From Pontibacter arcticus (GTDB taxonomy: Bacteria; Bacteroidota; Bacteroidia; Cytophagales; Hymenobacteraceae), in the NCBI RefSeq assembly GCF_003284895.1, contig NZ_QMDV01000004.1, positions 250,501 through 314,500 of the forward strand: a DNA stretch of 64,000 nt, written 5' to 3'. A program made the position numbers and the translations under genes. Positions 1-8,921 of this stretch are shown one piece after another. The notes beneath the pieces are model-generated. The model made no database searches, was not told the DNA's origin, and saw only the letters and a list, made by a program, of their open reading frames with translations. Position 1 is the first letter of the stretch; each line of letters starts with the position of its first letter.

Positions 1-1445
1 TGTTTTAAAGTATCGAGCAGGTAATCCCAGTATTTCTGAACCGAGCTTATCTGTACTTTTTCATCCGGAGAGTGTGCGCCCTGTATGTTTGGCCCAAACG
101 AGATCATCTCCATGGCAGGGTAGTTTCCCCCTAAAATGCCGCACTCCAGGCCGGCGTGGCAGGCATTAACGTGAGGCGCTTCGTTAAATTTCTGGCGGTA
201 CAGGTCGCTCATAATTTTAACGATGGCAGCATCTGGTTTTGGCGTCCAGCCCGGGTAAGAACCACTGTTGCTAACCGTAGCGCCTGTCAGTTCGAAAGCG
301 CTTTGCACGGCCATCGCCAGGTCATTTTTCTCTGAATCTACGGAGCTGCGGGTCAGGCATTGCATCAGGTAAGTGCCGTCTTTTACAAGTACACGTGCCA
401 GGTTATTGCTCGTCTGCACCAGGCCTTCAATGGCCGGACTCATGCGGTGAATGCCGTTCGGACACGTATAAATGGCCCGGATAAAAGTAGCCTGCAGCGC
501 AGTTGGCAGAACTTCTGTTGGCGTTTCGGCTTCTTCCAGTGTTACCTGTATGTTTGGGTCTGTGATGTTGTATTCCGCCTGTAGTATTTGCGTTTGCTCG
601 GTAATATAAGTTTTAAAAGCGACCTCAGTGGCAGCCGGAACAGCTACTATTGCAAACGACTCGCGCGGAATGGCATTGCGTAAACTGCCGCCATCTATAG
701 AGCCAATGCGTGCGTTATGCGCCGTGACAGCACCAGCCAGCAGGCGGTTCATCAGTTTGTTAGCATTGCCGCGCCCCAGGTGGATATCCATGCCCGAGTG
801 GCCACCGGTTAAGCCGGTTATACTTAATTTGTAGCTTTTATGGTCGCCGCTCAGGGTGTCGGAAGTATACTTTCCGGTTGCGTTTATATCGATGCCGCCG
901 GCGCACCCGATAGTCAGTTCGCGGTCGTCCTCGGTATCCAGATTCAACATGATGCTGGCATCCAGCAAACCGCCTTTCAGGTTTAAGGCACCTGTCATAC
1001 CAGTTTCCTCATCAATCGTGAAAAGAGCTTCCAGGGGAGGATGCGCAATATCAGTTGAGGCTAGTAGCGCCATAATAGTCGCTACGCCAATGCCATTATC
1101 AGCGCCCAGCGTAGTGCCTTTTGCTTTTACCCAATCGCCATCAATATACATCTGGATGCCCTGTGTATTGAAATCGAATGTGGTGTCGGCATTTTTCTGA
1201 TGCACCATATCCAGGTGGCTTTGCAGCGCAACGGTTTCGCGGTTTTCCATGCCGGGGCTGGCCGGTTTTTTAATGATCACGTTGCCGATCTCATCTACCT
1301 GCGTGTGTAAGCCCAGCTTTTCGCCGAAGCTTTTCATAAACTGAATAACACGTTCTTCTTTTTTAGAGGGGCGCGGTACTTCGTTCAGGTCGGCAAAATT
1401 GCTCCATAAAGCTTTGGGTTCTAACGCTCTTACTTCGTTGCTCAT
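1..1445 (-). CDS. pepD: Aminoacyl-histidine dipeptidase (PepD-like), 3' end cut by window
   Basis: Cytosolic dinuclear-zinc M20-type dipeptidase that cleaves Xaa-His and other dipeptides. I translated the minus strand from the ATG at 1445. About 481 codons are present and the stop lies beyond base 1. The E. coli family member is about 485 residues, so only the last few residues are missing. Visible metal and catalytic motifs are QSHLDM (about 75-80), GADNGIG (about 114-120, Asp ligand), DEETGMTG (about 145-152, Glu base and ligand), NLDTED, and a C-terminal GAHSPDE His. The inserted lid domain with TGGHSGMD is intact. The start follows an AT-rich leader with no Shine-Dalgarno, as is usual here. 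The gene is divergent from the glycosyltransferase at 1867. It carries one palindromic AAGTATACTT word internally, near 862. Family assignment is secure; the exact substrate range is not visible. Confidence 0.9.
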   Translation of the reverse strand, partial: MSNEVRALEPKALWSNFADLNEVPRPSKKEERVIQFMKSFGEKLGLHTQVDEIGNVIIKKPASPGMENRETVALQSHLDMVHQKNADTTFDFNTQGIQMYIDGDWVKAKGTTLGADNGIGVATIMALLASTDIAHPPLEALFTIDEETGMTGALNLKGGLLDASIMLNLDTEDDRELTIGCAGGIDINATGKYTSDTLSGDHKSYKLSITGLTGGHSGMDIHLGRGNANKLMNRLLAGAVTAHNARIGSIDGGSLRNAIPRESFAIVAVPAATEVAFKTYITEQTQILQAEYNITDPNIQVTLEEAETPTEVLPTALQATFIRAIYTCPNGIHRMSPAIEGLVQTSNNLARVLVKDGTYLMQCLTRSSVDSEKNDLAMAVQSAFELTGATVSNSGSYPGWTPKPDAAIVKIMSDLYRQKFNEAPHVNACHAGLECGILGGNYPAMEMISFGPNIQGAHSPDEKVQISSVQKYWDYLLDTLK

Positions 1446-1866
1446 AATCAGATAGGTTGGTGTTGTAAAGTATAAACTGCGTATATCAACTCCGGATGTA
1501 AAACCAGAAGTATAACTGCGCCGCTAATATAAGGCTTACTTTCTTAGCATCTAAAATCCGATCATCCATCAAGTATAAATCAAGCTCTTAAAGTATAAAT
1601 AAATACCAGCGCCAGGCCATACTTTAAAGCTATTTTCAGGAGCATGCTTAATCTTTAAAGTAACTTAAGTTAACTGTATTTTATAAAGGCAAAATTTTTA
1701 AATCTAAACATAGGATTATATTAATAGATAAAAAAGTGAAATATAATAAGATTTGATGTTCACTTTTTAGCAGCTGAATCGTACTTATGGAGATTTATGT
1801 GCAAAAAAGCTGAAAGGCCTTGCACGCTTCCCGAAGTCCCGTAAATCTTAACCGAAACAAATTTAT
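1446..1866. promoter_or_regulatory. Divergent intergenic region, AT-rich
   Basis: This 421-bp gap separates the pepD-like gene (-) from the glycosyltransferase (+) and must hold both promoters. It contains four copies of the AAGTATA word between 1465 and 1605 and a very AT-rich stretch at 1680-1760. I see no RNA gene and no convincing hairpin. No exact TAnnTTTG box could be fixed. Confidence 0.4.
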
Positions 1867-3138
1867 ATGTATAAAGACATACCTTCGTCTGCTGCCCTTA
1901 ACCTGCAAGAAAATACCGCCGCCATTACGAGCACTGACAGTGTTTCACCTATGAAAATCGCCCGTACAGGGCAAGAGACAGCCACCAGTTTTTTGCAGCA
2001 AATGCCGGATGTAGTTTGCTTCTCTCACCTGCGCTGGGATTTTGTGTACCAGCGCCCCCAACACCTGCTCTCCAGGTTTGCGCAACACGGCCGTTTATAC
2101 TTTATCGAAGAGCCGATCTTTGATGAGACAGAAAACCCGGTACTTCATACTTCGGCACGCGACGGAAATGTACAGGTAGTGGTGCCGCACTTTCCGCATG
2201 GCTTCGATCATAACCAGTTGGAGGCTGCACAGCGCGATCTGCTCGATGCCTTTTTTAAAGCTGAAACGCTGGACCGTTATATTTTCTGGTACTATACACC
2301 CATGGCCCTGGGCTTTTCGGCTCATTTTAAACCGCAGCTAACCGTGTATGATTGCATGGATGAGCTGGCAGCTTTTAAGTTTGCACCGGAGCGTTTAAAA
2401 GACCTTGAAAAGGAATTGTTCAAGAAAGCAGACCTGGTGTTTACCGGCGGCCAAAGTTTATACGAAGCCAAACAACACCAGCACAATGCCATTTACCCTT
2501 TCCCGAGCAGTATTGATAAAGCGCATTTTGCACAGGCAAAACAACAATTACCGCAACCCGCAGACCAGGCAAGTATAGCAGGCCCGCGCATGGGCTTTTT
2601 TGGTGTGATTGATGAGCGCATGGATTTAGATCTGTTGGCAGCCGTTGCTGATGCCAGACCGGAGTGGCAACTGATCATGATTGGGCCGGTAGTTAAAATT
2701 GATCCTGCCATGCTGCCTCAACGCGCCAATATCCATTACCTGGGCGGAAAATCTTACCAGGAACTGCCTGCTTATTTAAGTGGCTGGGATGTGGCGCTGC
2801 TTCCTTTCGCTATCAACGAGTCCACTACCTTTATCAGCCCGACTAAAACACCGGAATACCTTTCGGCTGGAAAGCCGGTGGTATCTACGCCGATACGCGA
2901 TGTGGTGAGGCCGTATGGTAAAGAAAAACTGGTACACATTGCTGCCACATCAGCAGAATTTGTGCAGGCCATCGAAGCAGCACTCACGCAACGCGAAGAC
3001 AAAGTATGGGCACAGCAGGTAGATACGTTCATGGCCAACATGTCGTGGGACCAGACCTGGCAGGACATGGTTGATCTGATCAGCCTGAAAATTCGCCAGA
3101 ATGCCGCGTCCACTCAAACTAAAATGGAAATTGCTTAA
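1867..3138 (+). CDS. Glycosyltransferase, GT-B fold (GT4-like)
   Basis: Likely a cytoplasmic glycosyltransferase adding a sugar to a cell-surface polysaccharide or lipid. The 423-residue protein has an N-terminal acceptor half beginning around SHLRWDFVYQRPQHLL (about 52-67). Its C-terminal nucleotide-sugar half contains GFFGVIDER (about 239-247) and SPTKTPEYLSAGKPVVSTP (about 319-337), the usual GT4 donor-binding Glu region. There is no signal peptide or TM segment. The first ATG at 1867 is used, but about 45 residues precede the conserved domain, so the internal ATG at 1951 is possible. It lies 11 bp upstream of glf, so a role in galactofuranose-containing glycan synthesis is likely. That link is inferred from context. 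Confidence 0.8.
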   Translation: MYKDIPSSAALNLQENTAAITSTDSVSPMKIARTGQETATSFLQQMPDVVCFSHLRWDFVYQRPQHLLSRFAQHGRLYFIEEPIFDETENPVLHTSARDGNVQVVVPHFPHGFDHNQLEAAQRDLLDAFFKAETLDRYIFWYYTPMALGFSAHFKPQLTVYDCMDELAAFKFAPERLKDLEKELFKKADLVFTGGQSLYEAKQHQHNAIYPFPSSIDKAHFAQAKQQLPQPADQASIAGPRMGFFGVIDERMDLDLLAAVADARPEWQLIMIGPVVKIDPAMLPQRANIHYLGGKSYQELPAYLSGWDVALLPFAINESTTFISPTKTPEYLSAGKPVVSTPIRDVVRPYGKEKLVHIAATSAEFVQAIEAALTQREDKVWAQQVDTFMANMSWDQTWQDMVDLISLKIRQNAASTQTKMEIA

Positions 3139-3149
3139 ACCAACACACT

Positions 3150-4340
3150 ATGTATGATTACCTGATAGTAGGGGCGGGCTTCGCAGGAAGTGTGCTGGCA
3201 GAGCGCCTGGCTACGCAATTAAACAAAAAAGTATTGATCCTGGATAAGCGCAACCACATTGGTGGCAATGCCTTCGATCATTATAACACAGACGGGATTC
3301 TGGTGCACAAATACGGGCCGCACATTTTCCATACGAACTCGCGCGAGGTGTTTGATTACCTGTCTAACTTCACGGCGTGGCGCCCTTACGAGCACCGTGT
3401 GCTGGCAAGCGTGGACGGACAACTGGTACCGATGCCCATTAACCTTGATACGATCAACAAACTGTACGGCCTCAGCCTGACTTCTTTTGAGGTAGATGAT
3501 TTCTTTAAATCCGTGGCCGAGGAAGTATCGCCGGTGCGTACGTCGGAGGATGTGGTAGTGAGCAAAGTTGGCCGCGAACTGTACGAGAAGTTTTTCCGGA
3601 ACTATACCCGCAAGCAATGGGGCATGGACCCTTCTGAGCTGGATAAATCGGTTACCTCGCGGGTGCCGGTGCGCACCAACCGCGATAACCGTTATTTTAC
3701 GGATACCTACCAGGCCATGCCATTGCACGGCTACACAGCCATGTTCGAGAAAATGCTGGCTCATCCAAATATTCACATCATGCTGAACACCGATTACCAT
3801 GATGTACAGGATACGATTGCGTTTAAGGAGATGATCTTTACCGGCCCGGTGGATGAGTATTTTGATTATACTTACGGAAAACTGCCCTACCGCTCGCTGG
3901 AGTTTAAGCACGAAACGCTGCCAACCGAAAAACATCTGGAAGCAGCTGTAGTTAACTTCCCGAACGAACATGCTTATACCCGCATCACAGAATTTAAGTA
4001 CCTGACCGGCCAGCAGCATACCAAAACAAGCATCGTTTACGAGTACCCGCAAGCCGAAGGAGACCCGTATTACCCGGTGCCTCGCCCCGAAAATGCCGAG
4101 ATCTACAACAAGTATAAAAAGCTGGCCGACGAGACACCAAACGTACATTTTGTAGGCAGACTGGCAACGTACAAATACTATAACATGGACCAGGTGGTGG
4201 CGCAGGCCCTTACACTCTATAAAAAGATACTGACGCGCAACCAGCTATTTCAGGGCAATGGAGTAGATTTGGAGTTGAACGGGAAAGAAAGCATTTTTGA
4301 AGATGTTACCACAGGCATAAAAACCAATGGAAGTCATTAG
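3150..4340 (+). CDS. glf: UDP-galactopyranose mutase
   Basis: FAD enzyme that interconverts UDP-galactopyranose and UDP-galactofuranose, supplying Galf for surface glycans. The 396-residue length is normal for bacterial Glf. The N-terminal Rossmann FAD motif GAGFAG is at residues 8-13, followed by NHIGGNAFDH and KYGPHIFHT, both hallmark Glf sequences. RKQWGMDP and a C-terminal GRLATYKYYNMDQV FAD-contact block are also present. The start at 3150 is 11 bp after the upstream glycosyltransferase stop. The 3' end overlaps the next gene by 14 bp, indicating one operon with coupled translation. Assignment is very secure. Confidence 0.96.
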   Translation: MYDYLIVGAGFAGSVLAERLATQLNKKVLILDKRNHIGGNAFDHYNTDGILVHKYGPHIFHTNSREVFDYLSNFTAWRPYEHRVLASVDGQLVPMPINLDTINKLYGLSLTSFEVDDFFKSVAEEVSPVRTSEDVVVSKVGRELYEKFFRNYTRKQWGMDPSELDKSVTSRVPVRTNRDNRYFTDTYQAMPLHGYTAMFEKMLAHPNIHIMLNTDYHDVQDTIAFKEMIFTGPVDEYFDYTYGKLPYRSLEFKHETLPTEKHLEAAVVNFPNEHAYTRITEFKYLTGQQHTKTSIVYEYPQAEGDPYYPVPRPENAEIYNKYKKLADETPNVHFVGRLATYKYYNMDQVVAQALTLYKKILTRNQLFQGNGVDLELNGKESIFEDVTTGIKTNGSH

Positions 4341-5838
4341 TACTGAAACAGAAGACCAGTTAATCACGCTCGCACAACCCAAAAAAAGCAGCAGGCCCGG
4401 CATTGCCCGGATGCAGCCTTTTGCCCTGGAAAATGATCTGCCCTGGATACAGGTGGCTCCGGATGCTCCCTATTTTATAACCGAAAGCGGGGAAAACTGG
4501 ACACCGATCGGGCAGAACGATGCGATTACCTGGCCGGATTTTGAAGGGCTTTTCAGGCGGAAGAACCTGGCGCAGGTAGAAGGGCACCTGGCCTGGCTCG
4601 CCGGCAAAGGCGTGACTTGTTTGCGATTGATGCTGGAATATGCGCAACACGACCATAGTTATTTCGAGCGGCCGGCCGGTAATTTTTCTCCTAACATGGT
4701 GCAGTTATGGGACGACCTGTTCAAGCTCTGCGCCAAGTATAACATGCGGATTCTGCTTACGCCTTTCGATACGTTCTGGATGTGGATCCGGTGGAAACAT
4801 CATCCCTACAACGCTAAAAACGGAGGCCCCTGTAAAAAAAGATCAGGTTGGCTGTTTTGCCCGAATACGATGGAAGCCGTAAAAAACAGGTTAACCTTTG
4901 TGGTAGAACGCTGGGGCGGAAGCGGCGTTTTATTTGGCTGGGACCTCTGGAACGAGATTCATCCGGCGTACGCGGGAGGCAGAACTGATAATTTTTTTGA
5001 AGTTATACAGGAACTCAGCCAGCATGTACGAACACTTGAAATGAGTTTGTATGGGAAAAGCCATCCGCAAACCGTATCGCTTTTCGGGCCTGTGCTGGAC
5101 GAGCACCCGACTGTAGCCGACGTTATTTTCAGGCACCCGATGCTGGATTTTGCGAGCACACATTTTTATGATGCTGCTTCCATCAACAAACCAAAAGAAA
5201 CCGTTTTATCTGCCATTTGTACAGGCAAATTAGTGCGCGAGGCCATCAATCATTTGCAGGGCAACAGGCCGTTTTTTGATAGCGAACACGGGCCCATCCA
5301 GGTGTACAAAACAAAGCAGAAAATGCTGCCAGAAGCGTTTGATGACGAGTACTTCCGGCACATACAATGGGCACACTTGGCAGCTGGTGGAGCGGGTGGC
5401 GGCATGCGCTGGCCGTATCGCCAGCCCCATACGTTAACGCACGGCATGCGGGAAGCCCAGAAAAGTATGGCCGGCTTCATCGAGCTCATCGACTGGAAAA
5501 ATTTCAGAAGAAAAAATCTGAACGAAGAAGTAAAACTAAACTCGGATTCGTTTGCCGCCTTTGCCTGCGCCGACGATAAACAAGCTATACTTTGGCTGCT
5601 TCGGAAAGATGCCACGCCTAAGAACAAAGGCCTGATTAACCCAGATGCAACACCTATAGCGGTTTCGGTAACAGTGCCGGGAATGATGGCTGGAGATTTT
5701 AAGGTTACACTTTGGAATACATTGCAGGATTATCCAGTTAAAAGCTCTACTATTTCACACCTTGAAGGAGGCGATCTAATACTTGACCTGGGCGAAGTAA
5801 AAGCAGATATTGCCGTTGCCCTGACACTGGAAAACTAG
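4327..5838 (+). CDS. GH5-like (cellulase/mannanase clan) glycoside hydrolase
   Basis: TIM-barrel glycosidase of clan GH-A, 503 residues. The acid/base Glu is seen in FGWDLWNEIHP (E210) and the probable nucleophile in PFFDSEHGPI (E320), the expected spacing for GH5/GH-A retaining enzymes. A beta-sandwich-like tail follows from about residue 420. There is no signal peptide or lipobox, so it appears cytoplasmic. That is unusual for this family and suggests it trims or remodels an intracellular glycan intermediate rather than a polymer in the medium. The start at 4327 lies inside the last codons of glf (14-bp overlap). It is the last gene of the operon, with a strong hairpin terminator just downstream. 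Substrate is unknown. Confidence 0.78.
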   Translation: MEVISTETEDQLITLAQPKKSSRPGIARMQPFALENDLPWIQVAPDAPYFITESGENWTPIGQNDAITWPDFEGLFRRKNLAQVEGHLAWLAGKGVTCLRLMLEYAQHDHSYFERPAGNFSPNMVQLWDDLFKLCAKYNMRILLTPFDTFWMWIRWKHHPYNAKNGGPCKKRSGWLFCPNTMEAVKNRLTFVVERWGGSGVLFGWDLWNEIHPAYAGGRTDNFFEVIQELSQHVRTLEMSLYGKSHPQTVSLFGPVLDEHPTVADVIFRHPMLDFASTHFYDAASINKPKETVLSAICTGKLVREAINHLQGNRPFFDSEHGPIQVYKTKQKMLPEAFDDEYFRHIQWAHLAAGGAGGGMRWPYRQPHTLTHGMREAQKSMAGFIELIDWKNFRRKNLNEEVKLNSDSFAAFACADDKQAILWLLRKDATPKNKGLINPDATPIAVSVTVPGMMAGDFKVTLWNTLQDYPVKSSTISHLEGGDLILDLGEVKADIAVALTLEN

Positions 5839-5861
5839 AAATTTATACTTTGATTTAAACG

Positions 5862-5897
5862 AGAACGGCCTCCTTTTCAGGGAGGCCGTTCTGCTTT
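5862..5897 (+). terminator. Rho-independent terminator of the glf operon
   Basis: A perfect 12-bp stem (5862-5873 with 5881-5892), a 7-nt loop and the run GCTTTT follow the GH5-like stop codon by 23 bp. The neighbouring M28 gene on the opposite strand ends 27 bp further on, so the hairpin may serve both converging transcripts. Confidence 0.85.
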
Positions 5898-5923
5898 TGT
5901 AAGATCTCTGCTTTATACTTTAC

Positions 5924-7567
5924 TTAAAGCGCGAAGCGTGTTCCGAAGAAATCGCCGGGGTTCCAGGTAGGGCGTTGAGGTGCTTGTGCTACCTGCAAAC
6001 TGATCAGGAAGTTAAGCTGCACATATTTTTTAGCGGCATCGTAATCGAAAACGCCATCGGGGTTATCCTGAGGTTTGTGGTAGGTAGTGGCGCGCCAGGC
6101 TTCTACGGTTTTGTTCAGGTTGTTCTGGCCATCGGCGGTTTTGTTGCCATACTTGATGTGCAGGGCCGGAATGCCCGCAGTTACAAAGCTGTACTGGTCG
6201 CTGCGGATAAAGCGGTTCTGCTCTGGTTCCGGGTCTTCTTCTACGTCCAGATTTAAATATGCAGCGGCTTGCTGTACCTCTTTCTGTAACGACGAGTGGT
6301 TAGCGCCCAACGGCACAACAGAAAGCAAGGGCGCAATCAGGGTAGGCATATCGGTATTGATATCGGCTACTATACTTTTGGCCGGCACCGTCGGGAATTT
6401 AGCAAAGTATGCAGAACCCAGCAGGCCCATTTCTTCAGCAGTTACCATCACGACCAGTACCGAACGCTTCGGTTTTACTTTCATCTTAGAGTAGAGCTTT
6501 GCAATCTCCAGGAGGCTGGCAACACCGGATGCGTTATCGTGGGCACCGTTGTAGATAGAGTCGCCGTTTATAGGTCTGCCGATGCCCATGTGGTCGAGGT
6601 GCGCGCTGTGAACCACGTATTCATTTTTCAGGACAGGGTCGGAGCCGGTTATTTTGCCGATCACGTTATAGCTTTCGATGTCTTTATACTGGGAAGTATA
6701 ACTGGCTTTGGCCGAGTAAGCAATCGGTGCCGAAACCGTTTTTCCGCTCTTAAGCGATACCATGGTTTCGTCAATTTTCAGGTTAGCTGTTGCCAGGTAT
6801 TTCTGCAGGGTTTCGTAGTTTACCATGCCCAGCATTTTGATCTGATCGGATGCAAAACTTCTGGAAAAAGCCACATTGCCATCTGCTCCCATCACGCTGT
6901 TAACGCCGCCTGCAAAAGTAGGAGGCGTAGCGCCCTGCGCAGTAGCACCAACCAGCACACCAACCGCACCATGCGCGGCAGCATTCTCCAGAATAGTCAG
7001 CATATCCATGCTATAAAGCGAAACTGTAGACGGGAAACTGGCCGGAGCGCCACGCAACACAACTACAATTTTGCCCTTCGCATCTACGTTTGCATAGTCA
7101 TCGTAGCCTAGGTCCGGGGCTGTAATACCATAACCGGCAAATACAAGCGGCGCTTCTACGGTCACATTTTTTTCCTGCGGATTCGGGTAAATCGAGAAGT
7201 CTTTGCCATATGTTAAAACTTCTTGTTTGCCGCTGGCATCTATACTTGTAAACGTAGCACTTGGCGCGGTAGTGGCTGTGCGCAGCCGTACTTTCTGCAG
7301 GTAGGTATTATTTTCGCCGCCCGGTTCGGCGCCCATTTTCTTAAATTCATCAGTTACATAATCTACGGCCATCTGGTAACCTTCGGTGCCGGGTTTGCGG
7401 CCTTTCAGTTTATCGTCGGCGAGGTATTGGATGTGACCTTTTATACTTTCAGGCTTTACTTTTTTTAGCTTTTTAGAAATGCTTTTTTCTACTTTTAAAG
7501 CTTGTGCAAAAACAGGCTGCGTAAAAAACAGACCGCACAGGCAAAGTAGGAGCGAGGTTTTTTTCAT
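5924..7567 (-). CDS. Secreted M28 family metallopeptidase with PA domain
   Basis: Dizinc aminopeptidase exported to the periplasm or beyond. I take the ATG at 7567: a clean signal peptide (KKTSLLLCLCGLFF...FAQA) starts there, whereas a further 12 upstream codons would spoil it. The mature protein has an N-terminal helical part, a PA insert (about 130-300) and the catalytic domain. Zinc ligands are visible as SAHLDHMG (about 321-328), GAHDNASGVAS (about 341-351), TAEEMGLLGS with the Glu pair (about 377-386) and NTDM (about 404-407), plus a late SDQYSF/HIKYG block. Length (547 aa) is typical. It stands alone, separated from the upstream reductase by a strong terminator. Confidence 0.9.
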   Translation of the reverse strand: MKKTSLLLCLCGLFFTQPVFAQALKVEKSISKKLKKVKPESIKGHIQYLADDKLKGRKPGTEGYQMAVDYVTDEFKKMGAEPGGENNTYLQKVRLRTATTAPSATFTSIDASGKQEVLTYGKDFSIYPNPQEKNVTVEAPLVFAGYGITAPDLGYDDYANVDAKGKIVVVLRGAPASFPSTVSLYSMDMLTILENAAAHGAVGVLVGATAQGATPPTFAGGVNSVMGADGNVAFSRSFASDQIKMLGMVNYETLQKYLATANLKIDETMVSLKSGKTVSAPIAYSAKASYTSQYKDIESYNVIGKITGSDPVLKNEYVVHSAHLDHMGIGRPINGDSIYNGAHDNASGVASLLEIAKLYSKMKVKPKRSVLVVMVTAEEMGLLGSAYFAKFPTVPAKSIVADINTDMPTLIAPLLSVVPLGANHSSLQKEVQQAAAYLNLDVEEDPEPEQNRFIRSDQYSFVTAGIPALHIKYGNKTADGQNNLNKTVEAWRATTYHKPQDNPDGVFDYDAAKKYVQLNFLISLQVAQAPQRPTWNPGDFFGTRFAL

Positions 7568-7745
7568 AAAGTTCAGTTCGTTTATCCGGATAAAGCTAAA
7601 CAATTTTCAGTTGTATTAATAATCGGATCAACCTGGCAATCCCGTTTTCGGAAGTTGGAATTTATACTTTGAAAGCCCAGCCAGGAAAAATTTAAAAGCT
7701 TTTCTATTAACAAATCAACAGGATGCGGCTGGCTTACAACGAGAA

Positions 7746-7790
7746 AATCAACCCGATTTATACTTGCTGCAAGTATGAATTGGGTTGATT
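7746..7790 (-). terminator. Long-stem terminator of the ferredoxin-reductase gene
   Basis: An almost continuous 21-bp stem (7746-7766 with 7770-7790, two wobble pairs) with a 3-nt loop. Read on the minus strand it ends in TTTTC. It lies 28 bp after the stop of the reductase gene at 7818. The upper part of the stem is an inverted pair of the abundant word (TATACTTGC opposite GCAAGTAT). Confidence 0.75.
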
Positions 7791-7817
7791 TCAGGACTGA
7801 TTTTCAGGAAAGTATGA

Positions 7818-8858
7818 TTAATCCAGTTCGATGACGGCATCGCCGCCAACAGGGTAGCCCACACATGTCAGGATAAGGCCCTGAGCAGTTTCTTTTTCGG
7901 TTAGCACTTCGTTGTTGGCCATCCATACTTCGCCAGAGGTACATTTTGCTACGCAATTGCCGCAACGCCCGGTTTCGCAGGAGTAAGAAAGTGTAATGCC
8001 GGCTGCACGGGCTGCTTGCAAGATAGTAGTGGGGTGCTGCACCTCTAGCCTGTATTCCTGCCCCCTGAAAAGTATGGTTACGTGGTGCGGCTCGGTATCC
8101 GGTGGAAGCATAACGGGCATGGCCTGTTCGGTGTTAAAAATCTCTCTCCTGATATTCTCTAACGGTACATCGGCTTGCCGCAATGTATAAAAACACAGCC
8201 GCCGGTAGTTAAGCGGTCCGCAAATGTAGAACAGCGTTTCTGAAAAGGGCGCGTGTGCGTAAGTGCGCAAAAGATCATGCAGCAACTCTTTGTGCAGACG
8301 TGCCCGCGCCAAATCAGCTGAATTACTGTATAAAAACTCGATGTGCAGCCTGTCTTTAAAGGTTTCGGCGAGTTGCTCGAGCGGCTCCCGGAACATAGTA
8401 CGCTCTTTTGTGCTGTTGCTGTAAACCAGTACTACCTTTAAGTCAGGGCAAGTATAAAGTACCGTTTTTAAAAGCGAAAAGATTGGCGTAATGCCACTGC
8501 CGGCCGCCAGAAAAAATACTTGTTTATACTTTTCCAACTCATCAGGCAAAGTGAAAAAACCACCGGCCCCTGTGGTTAAGAGCCTATCGCCAACCTGCAG
8601 TGTATCTGTTAAAAACCTCGAAAAAGCACCGTTCGGAATCCGTTTCACGCCAACGGCCAGCGGCTCGTTCAGGGCGGGCGCAGATGTGATGGAATAAGAC
8701 CTCCTGATCTCGCCCAGTTTGGTCGGGAGCACCAGTGTGAGGTACTGGCCCGGTTTATACGTTACCTGATCGGCGCCCTGGGTAAACGTTATTTCTTTAA
8801 CGCCGGGCGCTTCTTCTTTAATATGGCTTACAGTTAAGGTTTTATAACTTGTTGACAT
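7818..8858 (-). CDS. Ferredoxin--NAD(P)+ reductase-like protein, PaaE type
   Basis: Soluble electron-transfer flavoprotein, 346 residues, with the fused layout of phenylacetyl-CoA epoxygenase reductase (PaaE) and related reductases. An FAD domain has RRSYSITSAP (about 53-62), an NAD(P) domain has FFLAAGSGITPIFSLL (about 115-130), and a C-terminal plant-type 2Fe-2S domain has CETGRCGNC followed by a final Cys in LTCVGYP. No paa oxygenase genes lie nearby, so the partner is unknown and general ferredoxin or desaturase electron supply is possible. The start at 8858 is 63 bp downstream of the OYE stop, so the two may be co-transcribed. Confidence 0.85.
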   Translation of the reverse strand: MSTSYKTLTVSHIKEEAPGVKEITFTQGADQVTYKPGQYLTLVLPTKLGEIRRSYSITSAPALNEPLAVGVKRIPNGAFSRFLTDTLQVGDRLLTTGAGGFFTLPDELEKYKQVFFLAAGSGITPIFSLLKTVLYTCPDLKVVLVYSNSTKERTMFREPLEQLAETFKDRLHIEFLYSNSADLARARLHKELLHDLLRTYAHAPFSETLFYICGPLNYRRLCFYTLRQADVPLENIRREIFNTEQAMPVMLPPDTEPHHVTILFRGQEYRLEVQHPTTILQAARAAGITLSYSCETGRCGNCVAKCTSGEVWMANNEVLTEKETAQGLILTCVGYPVGGDAVIELD

Positions 8859-8921
8859 CGCTTAAAAAATTTTGCCCGGAGTTAAAGTGGTTAATATTTT
8901 CAGAATTTATACATACGAAAT

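Noticed and set aside
3219..4148. 309-codon open frame antisense to glf
   Set aside because: It mirrors the codon pattern of glf on the other strand. The translated product has no domain, signal or neighbour logic.
6296..7111. 271-codon open frame antisense to the M28 peptidase
   Set aside because: Shadow of a firmly identified gene; composition is His/Tyr-rich nonsense.
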